A stretch of DNA of 62,609 nt from Parvibaculaceae bacterium (lineage in GTDB: Bacteria; Pseudomonadota; Alphaproteobacteria; Parvibaculales; Parvibaculaceae). Position 1 is the stretch's first letter. Every line of letters begins with the position of its first letter. Where the stretch lies: contig JARGNZ010000018.1 in NCBI GenBank assembly GCA_029209985.1, forward strand, positions 1-62,609. Direction: 5' to 3'. The notes under the pieces were generated by a model. That model was not told where the DNA came from, did no database searches, and saw nothing but the letters and a program-made list of their open reading frames with translations. Positions 54,762 to 62,609 of this stretch are shown here, in pieces. The position numbers and the translations under genes are program-made.

Positions 54762-55262
54762 TTACGCCCCGGAGCCGGTGATAGTGGCGGTCTCGTCGGC
54801 GCTTCCGCCTGACACTCCGCTAAACGCACCCGTTCGGGCCGTTATCGCTTTTTCAATAGCCTCGCATGTTGCCTCAAAGGTCAACAGCGTCGATGCATGC
54901 CGTGCTCGGTAATCCCGAACAGGCTCTAGAATTTCTAAATCGTGCCACTTACCAGTTGGCACTGGCCCGTCTTGTTTAAGCATCGCCCGCATTTGATCGC
55001 GCAGCGCCTGTATCTCCCCAACCGAGGAGCCAACAATATGAGTAGCCAGAATGGACGAAGAGGCTTGGCCAAGAGCACAAGCTTTCACTTGATGGGCAAA
55101 GTCCACAATAACATCATCGTCCAATTGCACTTCAACCGACACCTGCGATCCGCACATCTTTGATACAGCCACAGCGTCCCCGTCTGGCGCATCAAGATGC
55201 CCAATCCGAGGAATATTGCCCGCGAAGGTCAATATCCGTGTGTTGTAGATGTCGTTCAGCAT
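54762..55262 (-). CDS. NifU-like iron-sulfur cluster assembly scaffold
   Basis: 166 residues from the ATG at 55262. The IscU/NifU-N signature is present: IPRIGHLDAPDG in place of the usual N-terminal Cys region, then SKMCGSQVSVEVQLDDD with a ligand Cys, and VKACALGQASSSILA with the second; the third conserved Cys found in IscU is replaced in the segment LEILEPVRDYRARHASTLLT. This variant is frequent in alphaproteobacteria next to folE-hisI, and its exact role (scaffold or carrier) is uncertain. It starts 32 nt after the cysS stop, so it may be co-transcribed. Confidence 0.75.
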   Translation of the reverse strand: MLNDIYNTRILTFAGNIPRIGHLDAPDGDAVAVSKMCGSQVSVEVQLDDDVIVDFAHQVKACALGQASSSILATHIVGSSVGEIQALRDQMRAMLKQDGPVPTGKWHDLEILEPVRDYRARHASTLLTFEATCEAIEKAITARTGAFSGVSGGSADETATITGSGA

Positions 55263-55293
55263 GCCCGTGTCGGTCCTAGTCAGTTCACTTGAA

Positions 55294-56742
55294 TTATGCG
55301 CGGCGCCATTTAGCACCACCCGCACCATCTTCGATAATGATACCACGTTCGCTCAATTCGTCTCGAATACGATCCGCCTCAGCGAAGTCCTTATTTTGCC
55401 GGGCCGTAAGACGCGCGTCAACCAAAGCATCAATCTCCGCCCCATCTATATGGGCACTCCCTGCCCCTTCTTCAAACCACGCATCCGCATCTTGGCCTAG
55501 AAGACCCATCAATTGACCCGCAGAAAGCAAAGCTTGCTTCAGCCGCCCTTTTTCCTCAAGGCTCTCAGCTTGATTGGCTTGTTTAGCCAGCGCAAACAAT
55601 TCTGACAGGGCCTTCGGCGTATTGAGATCGTCCAACAAAGCCGCCATCACACCTTCAGGAACCACATCTTCATACGCGCCAACCTCAACATCTTGCAAGG
55701 AACGCAACGCCCCATATAGACGGTCCAGCATCGCTTTAGACTGTTTCAAACCTTCCGCCGTCCAATCGAGCGGCTGACGGTAATGCCCATTGAGCAGCGC
55801 CAACCGAATGGCTTCTCCCGGCGCATCGTCGAGCAGATTATGCACAAGCAAGACATTGCCGATGGATTTAGACATTTTTTCTTTTTCAATATTCACAAAG
55901 CCATTGTGCATCCAGAACCGGGCAAACTCCTTGCCATCATGTGCACAGCAACTTTGGGCCAATTCGTTTTCGTGGTGGGGAAACTGCAAATCAATCCCGC
56001 CCCCATGAATGTCAATCGTGTCACCCAAGTGCGCCTCAATCATCGCAGAGCATTCAATATGCCACCCCGGACGCCCACGTCCCCATGGGCTTTCCCAACC
56101 CACTTGATCGTCACTGCTTGGTTTCCACAGCACAAAATCTGACGCATCTTTTTTGTAAGGCGCCACTTCAACCCGCGCCCCCGCTTCCATCTCATCCTGT
56201 GCCCGCCGCGACAAACGGCCATAGCCGTCATAACTTGGCACATGAAAAAGCACATGCCCTTCCGCCTCATAGGCATTTCCTTGGGCAATCAGGCGCTCCA
56301 TCATAGAAACCATCTGACCAATATGATCGGTTGCCTTTGGCTCAAGGTCAGGAGGCAGCACACCCAAAGACCCCATATCTTCGCGGTAAATACGCGTAAA
56401 CTTGTCGGTGATTTCAGATATCTCAACGCCCTGCTCTTTGGCGGCAATCATGATCTTGTCTTCAACATCCGTAATGTTACGCGCATAAACCACATTCGGG
56501 TAAAGGCGGCGCAACAGGCGCGATAGGAGGTCAAACACAACAGCGGGCCGCGCATTACCAATATGAGCATAAGAATAGACAGTCGGTCCGCAGACATACA
56601 TCGTCACCCGCGCTGGATCGAGCGGCGTAAACACCTCTTTTTGCTTCGACAAACTATTGTAGAGCGAAAGAGGATGGGAAGATGTATCGATATTTGAAGC
56701 AGAAGATTTTGAAGTAGAAGACTTTGAAGCAGAGAATGTCAT
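55294..56742 (-). CDS. cysS: Cysteinyl-tRNA synthetase with repeat-bearing N-terminal extension
   Basis: 482 residues. Class I synthetase motifs: [20 protein letters not shown] (zinc Cys and the HIGH-type signature), [25 protein letters not shown] and [10 protein letters not shown] (KMSKS). The C-terminal helical domain ends in [14 protein letters not shown]. Before the family start ([14 protein letters not shown]) lie about 25 extra residues rich in Ser, Lys and Thr, encoded by an imperfect 15-bp tandem repeat (56696-56740). A shorter start after this extension is not available as ATG. A NifU-like gene follows on the same strand. Confidence 0.95.
   Translation of the reverse strand: MTFSASKSSTSKSSASNIDTSSHPLSLYNSLSKQKEVFTPLDPARVTMYVCGPTVYSYAHIGNARPAVVFDLLSRLLRRLYPNVVYARNITDVEDKIMIAAKEQGVEISEITDKFTRIYREDMGSLGVLPPDLEPKATDHIGQMVSMMERLIAQGNAYEAEGHVLFHVPSYDGYGRLSRRAQDEMEAGARVEVAPYKKDASDFVLWKPSSDDQVGWESPWGRGRPGWHIECSAMIEAHLGDTIDIHGGGIDLQFPHHENELAQSCCAHDGKEFARFWMHNGFVNIEKEKMSKSIGNVLLVHNLLDDAPGEAIRLALLNGHYRQPLDWTAEGLKQSKAMLDRLYGALRSLQDVEVGAYEDVVPEGVMAALLDDLNTPKALSELFALAKQANQAESLEEKGRLKQALLSAGQLMGLLGQDADAWFEEGAGSAHIDGAEIDALVDARLTARQNKDFAEADRIRDELSERGIIIEDGAGGAKWRRA
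56696..56740 (-). repeat. Imperfect 15-bp tandem repeat in the start of cysS
   Basis: Three units on the plus strand: GAAGCAGAAGATTTT, GAAGTAGAAGACTTT and GAAGCAGAGAATGTC. The first two differ at 2 of 15 positions; the third is degenerate and includes the start-proximal codons. They encode repeated K-S-S-(A/T)-S units. Confidence 0.6.
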
Positions 56743-57217
56743 ATGGTCAGCCTAAACGCGCAAGAAAGGTTCCCAGCCCTTTAGCACCAAGATGCACTAG
56801 GACCGATGAGCGGGTTTCTGTCTACAGCTTCGACAGGTCATCTGAAAGCCTCTTCTCTCAAATTTCGCCAATTTCCGGTGCATTTCATCGAAATGACCCA
56901 ATTGGACAGTACAATAAATGTAATCTAGCGTTAAAAACCTAACATTTCAATGAAGCTATGCTAAAGTGCCGCCGCACCCTCATTGGGCGCATATTGAACT
57001 AATGCTTGGAAAAATAGTTTTCTAAGCCAACCTTTAGATTGCAGTTTCGTTTATTTTGGGGCTTACCAGCCTTGATACCTTCGGGTTGAGCGTTATATGC
57101 AAGGGATACCGCTGTCGCATCAAAACAGCATGGCATTAGACCCGTGCTTGATAGGCAACTTGATCCGCTTCTTTCTGTATGAGGGAAGCGAGGAACCCTG
57201 GAAAGATAGGTCAAACC
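56743..57217. other. Intergenic region between cysS and folE
   Basis: 475 nt between divergent genes. It contains the weak candidate folE promoter (57072-57099) and AT-rich stretches (around 56910-56950) that may hold the cysS promoter. The folE frame is open back to 57179, but the N-terminus there is not family-like. I found no tRNA, small RNA or gene. Confidence 0.4.
57072..57099 (+). promoter_or_regulatory. Candidate folE promoter
   Basis: TTGATA (57072-57077), a 16-nt spacer and TATATG (57094-57099): 5/6 and 4/6 matches. It lies about 120 nt upstream of the folE start. Confidence 0.3.
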
Positions 57218-57880
57218 ATGAATGCAATCGCCGAGGGGCTCGTACGCCCAGAATCTAACTCTGAAGTGCAATCTGACACAGCTGGTGTCAAAACACCCCA
57301 AAATCAAAATGATGCACGCCCTACCCGCGAAGAAGCAGAGGCGGCTGTGCGCACACTCTTAAAGTGGGCCGGTGACGATCCAACACGTGAAGGCTTGCTT
57401 GAAACGCCTAAACGGGTTGTGAAATCATACGAAGAATTTTATTCCGGCTACCATGAGAACCCGGCAGAAATTTTGGCGAAGACCTTTGAAGAAGTCGAAG
57501 ACTATTCCGACATGGTTTTGCTGCGTAACATTGAACTTCAATCCCATTGCGAGCACCACATGGTGCCAATCGTAGGGCGCGCCCATATTGCTTATGTGCC
57601 AGATGGAAAAGTGGTGGGTATTTCTAAGCTCGCCCGCGTCATTGATGTTTTTGCCAAGCGTCTGCAAACTCAAGAAACCATGACAGCGCAGATCGTCAAC
57701 GCAATCAATGAAACGCTCAACCCAAAAGGCGTTGCCCTTATCATTGAAGCTGAGCATCAATGCATGTCCAGTCGGGGAGTAAAGAAAATCGGCGTTGACA
57801 CAATCACCAGTCAATTCACCGGTGTCTTTGCAGACCCTGTGATGGAACAGCGTTTCATGCAACGCATTGGCCGCGCTTAA
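57218..57880 (+). CDS. folE: GTP cyclohydrolase I
   Basis: 220 residues from the ATG at 57218. The first ~35 residues are variable; the catalytic part includes [39 protein letters not shown] (zinc Cys and the catalytic His residues), [20 protein letters not shown] and [14 protein letters not shown] with the second zinc Cys. It converts GTP to dihydroneopterin triphosphate for folate synthesis, and possibly for queuosine. It is followed by hisI after 43 nt on the same strand, a pairing that is usual in alphaproteobacteria. Confidence 0.95.
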   Translation: MNAIAEGLVRPESNSEVQSDTAGVKTPQNQNDARPTREEAEAAVRTLLKWAGDDPTREGLLETPKRVVKSYEEFYSGYHENPAEILAKTFEEVEDYSDMVLLRNIELQSHCEHHMVPIVGRAHIAYVPDGKVVGISKLARVIDVFAKRLQTQETMTAQIVNAINETLNPKGVALIIEAEHQCMSSRGVKKIGVDTITSQFTGVFADPVMEQRFMQRIGRA

Positions 57881-57923
57881 CCCGCGTTAGCTGCTTATTA
57901 AAAGTCAATCAACAGGAAATACC

Positions 57924-58406
57924 GTGTCGCAAAATGCCACCAGCGCCTCCAATCCCTTTAGCGCCCGCCCTGCCGACAAAGCAACCTTGGAAGAAGGTAA
58001 CCTATTTGCGCCTAAATTTGACGACCAAGGCTTGATCGCAGCCATCACAACCGACACAGCAACAGGTGAAGTGCTCATGTTTGCCTACATGAACGCGCAA
58101 GCTTTGGCACTCACCATTGAAACATCACAAGCCCATTATTGGAGCCGGAGCCGCAATGAATTGTGGCACAAAGGCGCTACCAGCGGGCAGGTACAACACG
58201 TGCAAGAGATCCGCACCGATTGCGACCAAGACGTCGTTTTGCTCAAAGTAACAGTTGAAGGAAACGGGGCGTCCTGCCACGTCGGCTACAACTCGTGCTT
58301 TTATCGAAATGTATCTTTGGGCCAAAAGGCAGAAACGGCAACCTTGACCGCCCCGATCGCAGACCGGGTCTATGACCCCGCAGATGTCTATGGGAAAAAA
58401 GACTAG
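57924..58406 (+). CDS. hisI: Phosphoribosyl-AMP cyclohydrolase
   Basis: 160 residues from a GTG start with AGGAA 5 nt upstream. Catalytic features: [54 protein letters not shown] (Asp and Cys metal ligands) and [11 protein letters not shown] (zinc Cys pair). It performs the third step of histidine synthesis, opening the purine ring of PR-AMP. It lacks a fused HisE domain. Separated from other his genes, as in related genomes, and placed after folE. Confidence 0.95.
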   Translation: MSQNATSASNPFSARPADKATLEEGNLFAPKFDDQGLIAAITTDTATGEVLMFAYMNAQALALTIETSQAHYWSRSRNELWHKGATSGQVQHVQEIRTDCDQDVVLLKVTVEGNGASCHVGYNSCFYRNVSLGQKAETATLTAPIADRVYDPADVYGKKD

Positions 58407-58534
58407 AACAGTCGGTCAGCCTTTCCCAACAGAACGAATGCACAGTCGCCCTACTTTACGTATTGTTGTGGTACATATGGCCGATCGCAGAGGCCAAAAC
58501 ATCCTCATACCTCAACATTCTTGATACATAGACC

Positions 58535-59662
58535 ATGAATAAACTTGGAACCACAATGCCCTCAAGCCCTAATAGAAAAATCGGAATTGCCTTAGGGTCT
58601 GGCGTTGCGCGAGGCTGGGCGCATATTGGTGTGCTCAAAGTTTTACAACGCGAAGGCATCGAGCCCGACGTCATTTCAGGCACCTCCATTGGGGCCTTGG
58701 TGGGGGCCGCCTACGCCGCCAATCGTCTCTCCGAGATTGAAGACTTTGCGCGCTCCCTCACGCGCACCCGCATGTTCAATCTCATGGATGTGAAATTCGG
58801 CGGTTCGGGTATTTTCAGCGGCAACAAATTAGCTCGCAAACTTGAAGACCGATTTGGCGATCTTCAAATTGAGAACTTAGACAAAACCTTTGTCGCCGTT
58901 GCCAGCGAGCTTTATGGCGGCCATGAGGTATGGATGCGAGAAGGCCCCCTCGTAAATGCGGTACGGGCTTCCTACGCCTTGCCCGGTATTTTTGAACCAC
59001 GTGAAATTGACGGGCGTTGGCTTATCGATGGGGCATTGGTCAATCCCGTGCCCGTTTCAGTGTGCCGCGCTCTTGGCGCACGCACCATCATTGGGGTGGG
59101 CCTCAACACGGATGCCTTTTCTCTCAGCGCCGTTGCCAGAGGCCACCGGGTAGAAGCCCTGCCGACGCCCGCGCACTTGCCCCATACCCCGCCCCCCTTG
59201 CCCGAAGAACCAACAAAACAAAACTTGATTGATGAAGGCTTGTCTGGCGCCCCAAAGCGCGCCCCGGCCACAGAAAAAAATGAAGAAGAAACTGACGAAG
59301 AAGCCGGAGAAAATTCGAGTTGGGCCTTCATGCAGCAACTCTTTACCCGCTCCGACAAAGGACGCTTGGACAAAGAAGGCTCAGGCAAAGAGAGCTTGAT
59401 CAAAGGAAGTAAAACAAAAACAGGCCGCGAGCGAGAAGCCCCCGGTCTGACCGATGTGCTTGTCGGCGCCCTCGACATCAGCCAAGACAGATTGGCCCGC
59501 GCACGCCTTGCCAGTGATCCTGCCGATGTTCTCATTGCGCCCAACATCGCTGACTTTGGTCCGCTAGACTTTGACAAAGCAGATGAGCTGATAGAAATAG
59601 GGGAAGCCGCAACTGAACACGCCCTCCCCTATATTCATCGAGCCATTGAAAATATGTATTAG
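58535..59662 (+). CDS. Patatin-like phospholipase (RssA-like) with charged insertion
   Basis: 375 residues from the ATG at 58535; an ATG at 58556, nearer the family start, is equally plausible. The active site is complete: GIALGSGVARGWAHIGVLK (oxyanion Gly-rich loop), ISGTSIGALVGAAYA (nucleophile Ser in G-x-S-x-G) and RWLIDGALVNPVPV (Asp of the dyad). Between about residues 205 and 300 there is a Pro-, Glu- and Lys-rich low-complexity segment absent from compact bacterial patatins. The C-terminal part (SDPADVLIAPNIADFGPLDF) returns to the family pattern. It follows hisI in a conserved order, after 130 nt. Confidence 0.87.
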   Translation: MNKLGTTMPSSPNRKIGIALGSGVARGWAHIGVLKVLQREGIEPDVISGTSIGALVGAAYAANRLSEIEDFARSLTRTRMFNLMDVKFGGSGIFSGNKLARKLEDRFGDLQIENLDKTFVAVASELYGGHEVWMREGPLVNAVRASYALPGIFEPREIDGRWLIDGALVNPVPVSVCRALGARTIIGVGLNTDAFSLSAVARGHRVEALPTPAHLPHTPPPLPEEPTKQNLIDEGLSGAPKRAPATEKNEEETDEEAGENSSWAFMQQLFTRSDKGRLDKEGSGKESLIKGSKTKTGREREAPGLTDVLVGALDISQDRLARARLASDPADVLIAPNIADFGPLDFDKADELIEIGEAATEHALPYIHRAIENMY

Positions 59663-59677
59663 GCAACTGCCGACCGC

Positions 59678-60106
59678 TTAACCAGAAGCGATATACATTT
59701 TCAACTGCTCTGCTTCCATTTCCGTTTCAGCGATACGGGCTTTCACAACATCGCCAATAGAAATGAGGCCAATCACTTGCCCTTCCTCCACAACGGGAAG
59801 GTGACGGAACCGCCCCCCTGTCATCAAATCCATCAACCGCAGCACCGTGTCATCACGTGAACACGTCACCACATTTTCAGTCATGAAATGGCTCACTGGT
59901 TCACCCAATGCAGCCGCACCATCGGCGGCCACAGCGCGCACAATATCGCGTTCAGAAAGAATGCCGCTCAGGCTGCTCCCATCGGTCACCACAAGCGCAC
60001 CAATCTTCCGCCCACTGAGCAAAGCTGCAGCATCGCTTACAGAGGCTGAAGGCGAAATCGAAACGATATCGCCGCCTTTATCTTTTAGGATCACTTCTAC
60101 GTTCAT
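59678..60106 (-). CDS. CBS-domain protein
   Basis: 142 residues formed by two CBS motifs: SVSDAAALLSGRKIGALVVT with LSGILSERDIVRAVA, and TVLRLMDLMTGGRFRHLPVV with GQVIGLISIGDVVKARIAE. Such stand-alone pairs sense adenine nucleotides and are common in alphaproteobacteria. The target is unknown. It converges on the patatin gene with 15 nt between stops. Confidence 0.9.
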   Translation of the reverse strand: MNVEVILKDKGGDIVSISPSASVSDAAALLSGRKIGALVVTDGSSLSGILSERDIVRAVAADGAAALGEPVSHFMTENVVTCSRDDTVLRLMDLMTGGRFRHLPVVEEGQVIGLISIGDVVKARIAETEMEAEQLKMYIASG

Positions 60107-60477
60107 CGGCGGTCTCCCATGTTGCCAGAACCTGCCATTGCGCCTAAGTCAATAGGGGTTGATATCCTCAACACCCATATTGGGGAGTGGCGCGCTTTCT
60201 CACCTCCTTAGATGAGAAAGGTAAGGCGTGAGCGACAAGCATGCGCTCACTCATCCGTCCGGGTCAAGAATATCTTTGCCCATTTGCCAGCAGATAAAGC
60301 CCAACGCCATGCTAACACCCGCCTAATTTGTGCCATAGTTCGGTCAATTGGCCCGTTTATGATGGGAGGAATCCGCCAAGAATCGCGCTAATCTTGGTCA
60401 ATAGAATTGAAAATGAGAGAGAATCTCAGATCAAGACGCATAGTTAAAGACACACGACAAGACACATTGGGGAAAAC
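60107..60477. other. Intergenic region before the DUF2157 gene
   Basis: 371 nt between divergent genes. It contains two small hairpins: CTTTCTCA/TGAGAAAG at 60195-60220, and TGAGA-GAGAA-TCTCA near 60415-60430 in the DUF2157 leader region. Neither is followed by a T run. I see no gene and no clear promoter. Confidence 0.4.
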
Positions 60478-61788
60478 ATGATCGACGACATTTCCGGCAT
60501 GCTCGCCTACAAAAAGCGAGTAAGCCGCGACCTCATTACTTGGGAAAATGAAGGCTGGGTTACCCCCACAAATGCCGATCATATCCGAAAGTCACTTGAG
60601 CAATCTGATGCCACCAGCCGCATGCCGATGGTCTTCACGTTTTTAGGGGCCATTCTTTTAGGATTTGCCGCCCTGTCTTTCGTCGCTGCCAATTGGGCTG
60701 AAATGTCCAAACTTACCAAGGTCGTACTCTTGTTCACCGCGATGGGGTCTGCTTACGGTGCCGCAATTTATTTCCATCTAAAAAAGCGTCCCGGCTACGC
60801 CAATATCGCCACCTTATTGGGCCTTCTCCTCTTTGGTGTAAACATCGCTCTTGTCTCTCAAATTTACCACATCTCCGGCAACATCGCCGACGGCCTATTT
60901 CTCTGGAGCCTCGGGGCTTTATCAACCGCCTTGCTGACAAACTCACGCAGCGCCCTCGCCTTAGCCATCATCGGCGGTGCCTCATGGAACATCGCGAATG
61001 GATGGATCGATCAATATGCATTCCATTGGCCCTATCTCATCTTCTGGGGGGTCTCTATCGCATGGGCACAAAAACAACAGTGGCGCGAAGCGTTCCACCT
61101 ATCCGCCCTCTCGCTAATAAGTTTCGCCGTAAGCTCAACCATAACCTTGGACAGCTTCGGCTGGGAAACAGAAGAAATTTTTCCATTCCTCGGACTAATC
61201 GCAGCCTTCATATGGTTCACATCTCAGCGCGCGAGCGGCCTCACCCAATTATTCAGCACCTATGCGCTGATCTCTTCTCTCATCTGCCTTTTCTTCGTGC
61301 AAGCTTTCGGCCTCGAAGAAACAGCCCCCACATCTGCCACCCCATACATAATCGTAGCCCTCTTGTGCTCACTTGCCGTACTCGCCTACAACCGTTTTAT
61401 ACGCGACGGCTCTAACCGCGACGCAGCAGGCAGCGCCCTGTTGCTCCTCGCACTCATCCTGCCAACCTCCCTCTTAACAGCACTCTCCGCCCCGTCAGAC
61501 ACATGGCTGCTCATTTTGGAATCCCCCGTGGTCTTCCTCATCGCCTTATGGCTCATCTATGCGGGCAGTACACGGGCCACCCGCTCCGTCACCAATATCG
61601 GCTTCACTCTTTTTGCCGCTCAAACGATCTACATTTATTTAGAGACACTCGGCTCGCTCATCGGCAGCGCAAGCTTCTTTTTTGTCAGCGGCATCTTGCT
61701 CATCGCAGGTGGATGGGCGCTCAACAAATGGCGGTTAAGCGTGATGCAGCCGACCAATGAAACATCTAAAGAAGGAGCCAACTCATGA
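60478..61788 (+). CDS. DUF2157 membrane protein
   Basis: 436 residues. A short soluble N-terminus with VSRDLITWENEGWVTPTNAD and SRMPMVFTFLGAILLGFAAL opens the DUF2157 domain, then around twelve hydrophobic helices follow to the end, where ILLIAGGWALNKWRL is the last. Function unknown; the family is widespread and nearly always followed by a GDYXXLXY gene, as here (ATGA overlap). GGGG lies 5 nt before the ATG. Confidence 0.85.
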   Translation: MIDDISGMLAYKKRVSRDLITWENEGWVTPTNADHIRKSLEQSDATSRMPMVFTFLGAILLGFAALSFVAANWAEMSKLTKVVLLFTAMGSAYGAAIYFHLKKRPGYANIATLLGLLLFGVNIALVSQIYHISGNIADGLFLWSLGALSTALLTNSRSALALAIIGGASWNIANGWIDQYAFHWPYLIFWGVSIAWAQKQQWREAFHLSALSLISFAVSSTITLDSFGWETEEIFPFLGLIAAFIWFTSQRASGLTQLFSTYALISSLICLFFVQAFGLEETAPTSATPYIIVALLCSLAVLAYNRFIRDGSNRDAAGSALLLLALILPTSLLTALSAPSDTWLLILESPVVFLIALWLIYAGSTRATRSVTNIGFTLFAAQTIYIYLETLGSLIGSASFFFVSGILLIAGGWALNKWRLSVMQPTNETSKEGANS

Positions 61789-62375
61789 CCCGGATCATCA
61801 TTGGCCTCCTCATCGCCGCAGCCCTTCAGTTTGGATTTCTAATATCGACGATTGGGGGCCACATCAATCTGCTCACCAATGGCACGCAGATGACCCTCAA
61901 AGCATTGCCCGTGGATCCAAGGGATTTGTTTCGCGGCGATTATGTCATCCTCAATTACGACATTTCCATGCTCAAGGCATCTGAAATAGAATTACCAAAG
62001 GACCTGGAGCCTGGACAACACATATGGGTGTTGATGGAGCCCTCAAAAGAAAACCCGCACGCTCCGTGGCATGCCGTTGCTGTTCTCTCAAAATATGACT
62101 CTCAACATGCAGGACACCTCATAAAAGGCACCATTACCAGCCACCAAAATCGCAATCCTGATTGGAGCAAATGCACGGATACGACTTGTGGCTACATACG
62201 TGTTTCCTACGGCCTTGGAAAATTTTTCCTCCCTGAAGGCACAGGCAAAGAGCTAGAAAAAGCCCGGAACGCAAAAAACCTTTCTATCCTCATCGCCGTT
62301 GGTGACGATGGCACAGCCGCCATCAAAGGCCTCAACAAAAACGGGACCCTTCTTTACGAAGAGCCCCTGTTTTAG
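61785..62375 (+). CDS. GDYXXLXY domain protein
   Basis: 196 residues. An N-terminal hydrophobic helix (RIIIGLLIAAALQFGFLIS) is followed by the signature RGDYVILNYDIS, after LKALPVDPRDLF. The rest is a soluble, probably periplasmic domain with YIRVSYGLGKFFLPEGTGKE. The family is of unknown function and is encoded together with DUF2157 proteins; overlap of start and stop codons suggests coupled translation and perhaps a complex. Confidence 0.9.
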   Translation: MTRIIIGLLIAAALQFGFLISTIGGHINLLTNGTQMTLKALPVDPRDLFRGDYVILNYDISMLKASEIELPKDLEPGQHIWVLMEPSKENPHAPWHAVAVLSKYDSQHAGHLIKGTITSHQNRNPDWSKCTDTTCGYIRVSYGLGKFFLPEGTGKELEKARNAKNLSILIAVGDDGTAAIKGLNKNGTLLYEEPLF

Positions 62376-62391
62376 AACGCAGATCGAAACA

Positions 62392-62431
62392 CATCGGGTC
62401 CGGCCAAGGCTGGAACAGACCGGACCCGATG
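62392..62431 (-). terminator. Long hairpin after the TonB-dependent receptor gene
   Basis: CATCGGGTCCGG and CCGGACCCGATG form a perfect 12-bp stem with a 16-nt loop, between convergent stops at 62375 and 62451. The minus-strand side is followed by TGTTT, only a weak T run. A terminator role is likely. Confidence 0.6.
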
Positions 62432-62450
62432 CGAAGATGCCAAACCTAAG

Positions 62451-62609
62451 TTAGAACTTAAGCGACATAGTTGCAGTCAACGTACGCCCAGGCGCCAAAT
62501 AAGATCCGGTTGCTGGGATGTAACGCTGATCTGTCAGGTTATCCGCGTTAAAATGAAACGTTGCATGCTCATCCAGTTTGAAACTCGCGTTCAATCCATA
62601 GGTTGTGTA
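62451..62609 (-). CDS. TonB-dependent receptor, C-terminal fragment (cut by window edge)
   Basis: The last 52 codons before a TAA at 62453-62451 read through beta-strands ending FNADNLTDQRY, APGRTLTATMSLKF with the terminal Phe. The D-N-L-x-(D/N)-x-x-Y motif and final aromatic residue are the hallmark of TonB-dependent outer-membrane receptors (22-stranded barrel). The plug and most of the barrel are outside the window, so the ligand cannot be guessed. Confidence 0.9.
   Translation of the reverse strand, partial: YTTYGLNASFKLDEHATFHFNADNLTDQRYIPATGSYLAPGRTLTATMSLKF

Noticed and set aside
54750-54777. GC-rich hairpin overlapping the NifU-like stop codon, as a terminator
   Set aside because: The stem is good but there is no T run after it on the gene's strand, so it was not listed as a feature.
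60405-60432. Possible Fur- or iron-type operator in the DUF2157 leader
   Set aside because: The symmetry (TGAGA/TCTCA) is short and matches no iron-regulator consensus well enough.

Overview
The window looks like chromosomal DNA of a free-living, probably marine, alphaproteobacterium. This is inferred from gene families and synteny, not from a search. DUF2336, DUF3604, HPt-like and GDYXXLXY proteins, a MoxR/DUF58/DUF4129 operon, a spinster-type MFS and the order yidD / nifU-like / folE / hisI / patatin all fit that class; Parvibaculales-like relatives are one guess. Base composition looks slightly above 50% GC (not computed). I see no insertion sequence, prophage, integrase or CRISPR array.

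Layout: 1-2400 is a translation block. The start of tuf (EF-Tu) lies behind tRNA-Gly(TCC) and tRNA-Tyr(GTA) on the minus strand, divergent from rlmB and tRNA-Thr(TGT). 2510-8858 is a six-gene minus-strand operon (DUF4129, DUF4350 lipoprotein, MoxR ATPase, DUF58, SpoIIM-like, RDD), an envelope system of unknown output. 9217-14503 holds a subtilisin-type autotransporter, an MFS exporter and a DUF1835 protein. 14661-22681 is the most interesting block: hupE/ureJ-like and ppiC-like genes diverge from two tandem DUF3604 genes, and a third DUF3604 gene converges on them. All three DUF3604 promoter regions carry a related TTCYG(Y)-N3-GCAGAA dyad, and one copy lies in the divergent promoter shared with ppiC-hupE, so this looks like a small regulon around secreted PHP-like metallohydrolases.

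22934-33099 holds orphan membrane proteins, a TetR/ferritin-like pair, yaaA behind an orphan form-II CoxL-like molybdoenzyme, a class II aldolase, a GlcD-like FAD oxidase and glpK. 33239-42604 mixes housekeeping (moaA, NAD kinase, Nudix) with signalling relics (HPt-like protein, catalytically degenerate EAL protein, DUF2336), a thiolase and a sterol desaturase-like enzyme. Just upstream of the desaturase is a small reading frame that appears broken by one extra A. 42997-52148 carries CoA chemistry (CaiB family, MaoC plus HpcH/CitE), a lytic transglycosylase, a spinster MFS, aquaporin Z, a receiver-like protein lacking the phospho-Asp, a HIT protein, a nitroreductase and a putative outer-membrane barrel. 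52203-62375 is mainly conserved housekeeping: thrS-yidD, cysS followed by a NifU-like scaffold, folE-hisI-patatin, a CBS protein and DUF2157-GDYXXLXY. The window ends inside a TonB-dependent receptor.

Start codons were moved inward from the longest open frame wherever a Shine-Dalgarno sequence or family N-terminus favoured it; each case is stated. Functions come from family recognition by eye, and no alignment or database search was run.
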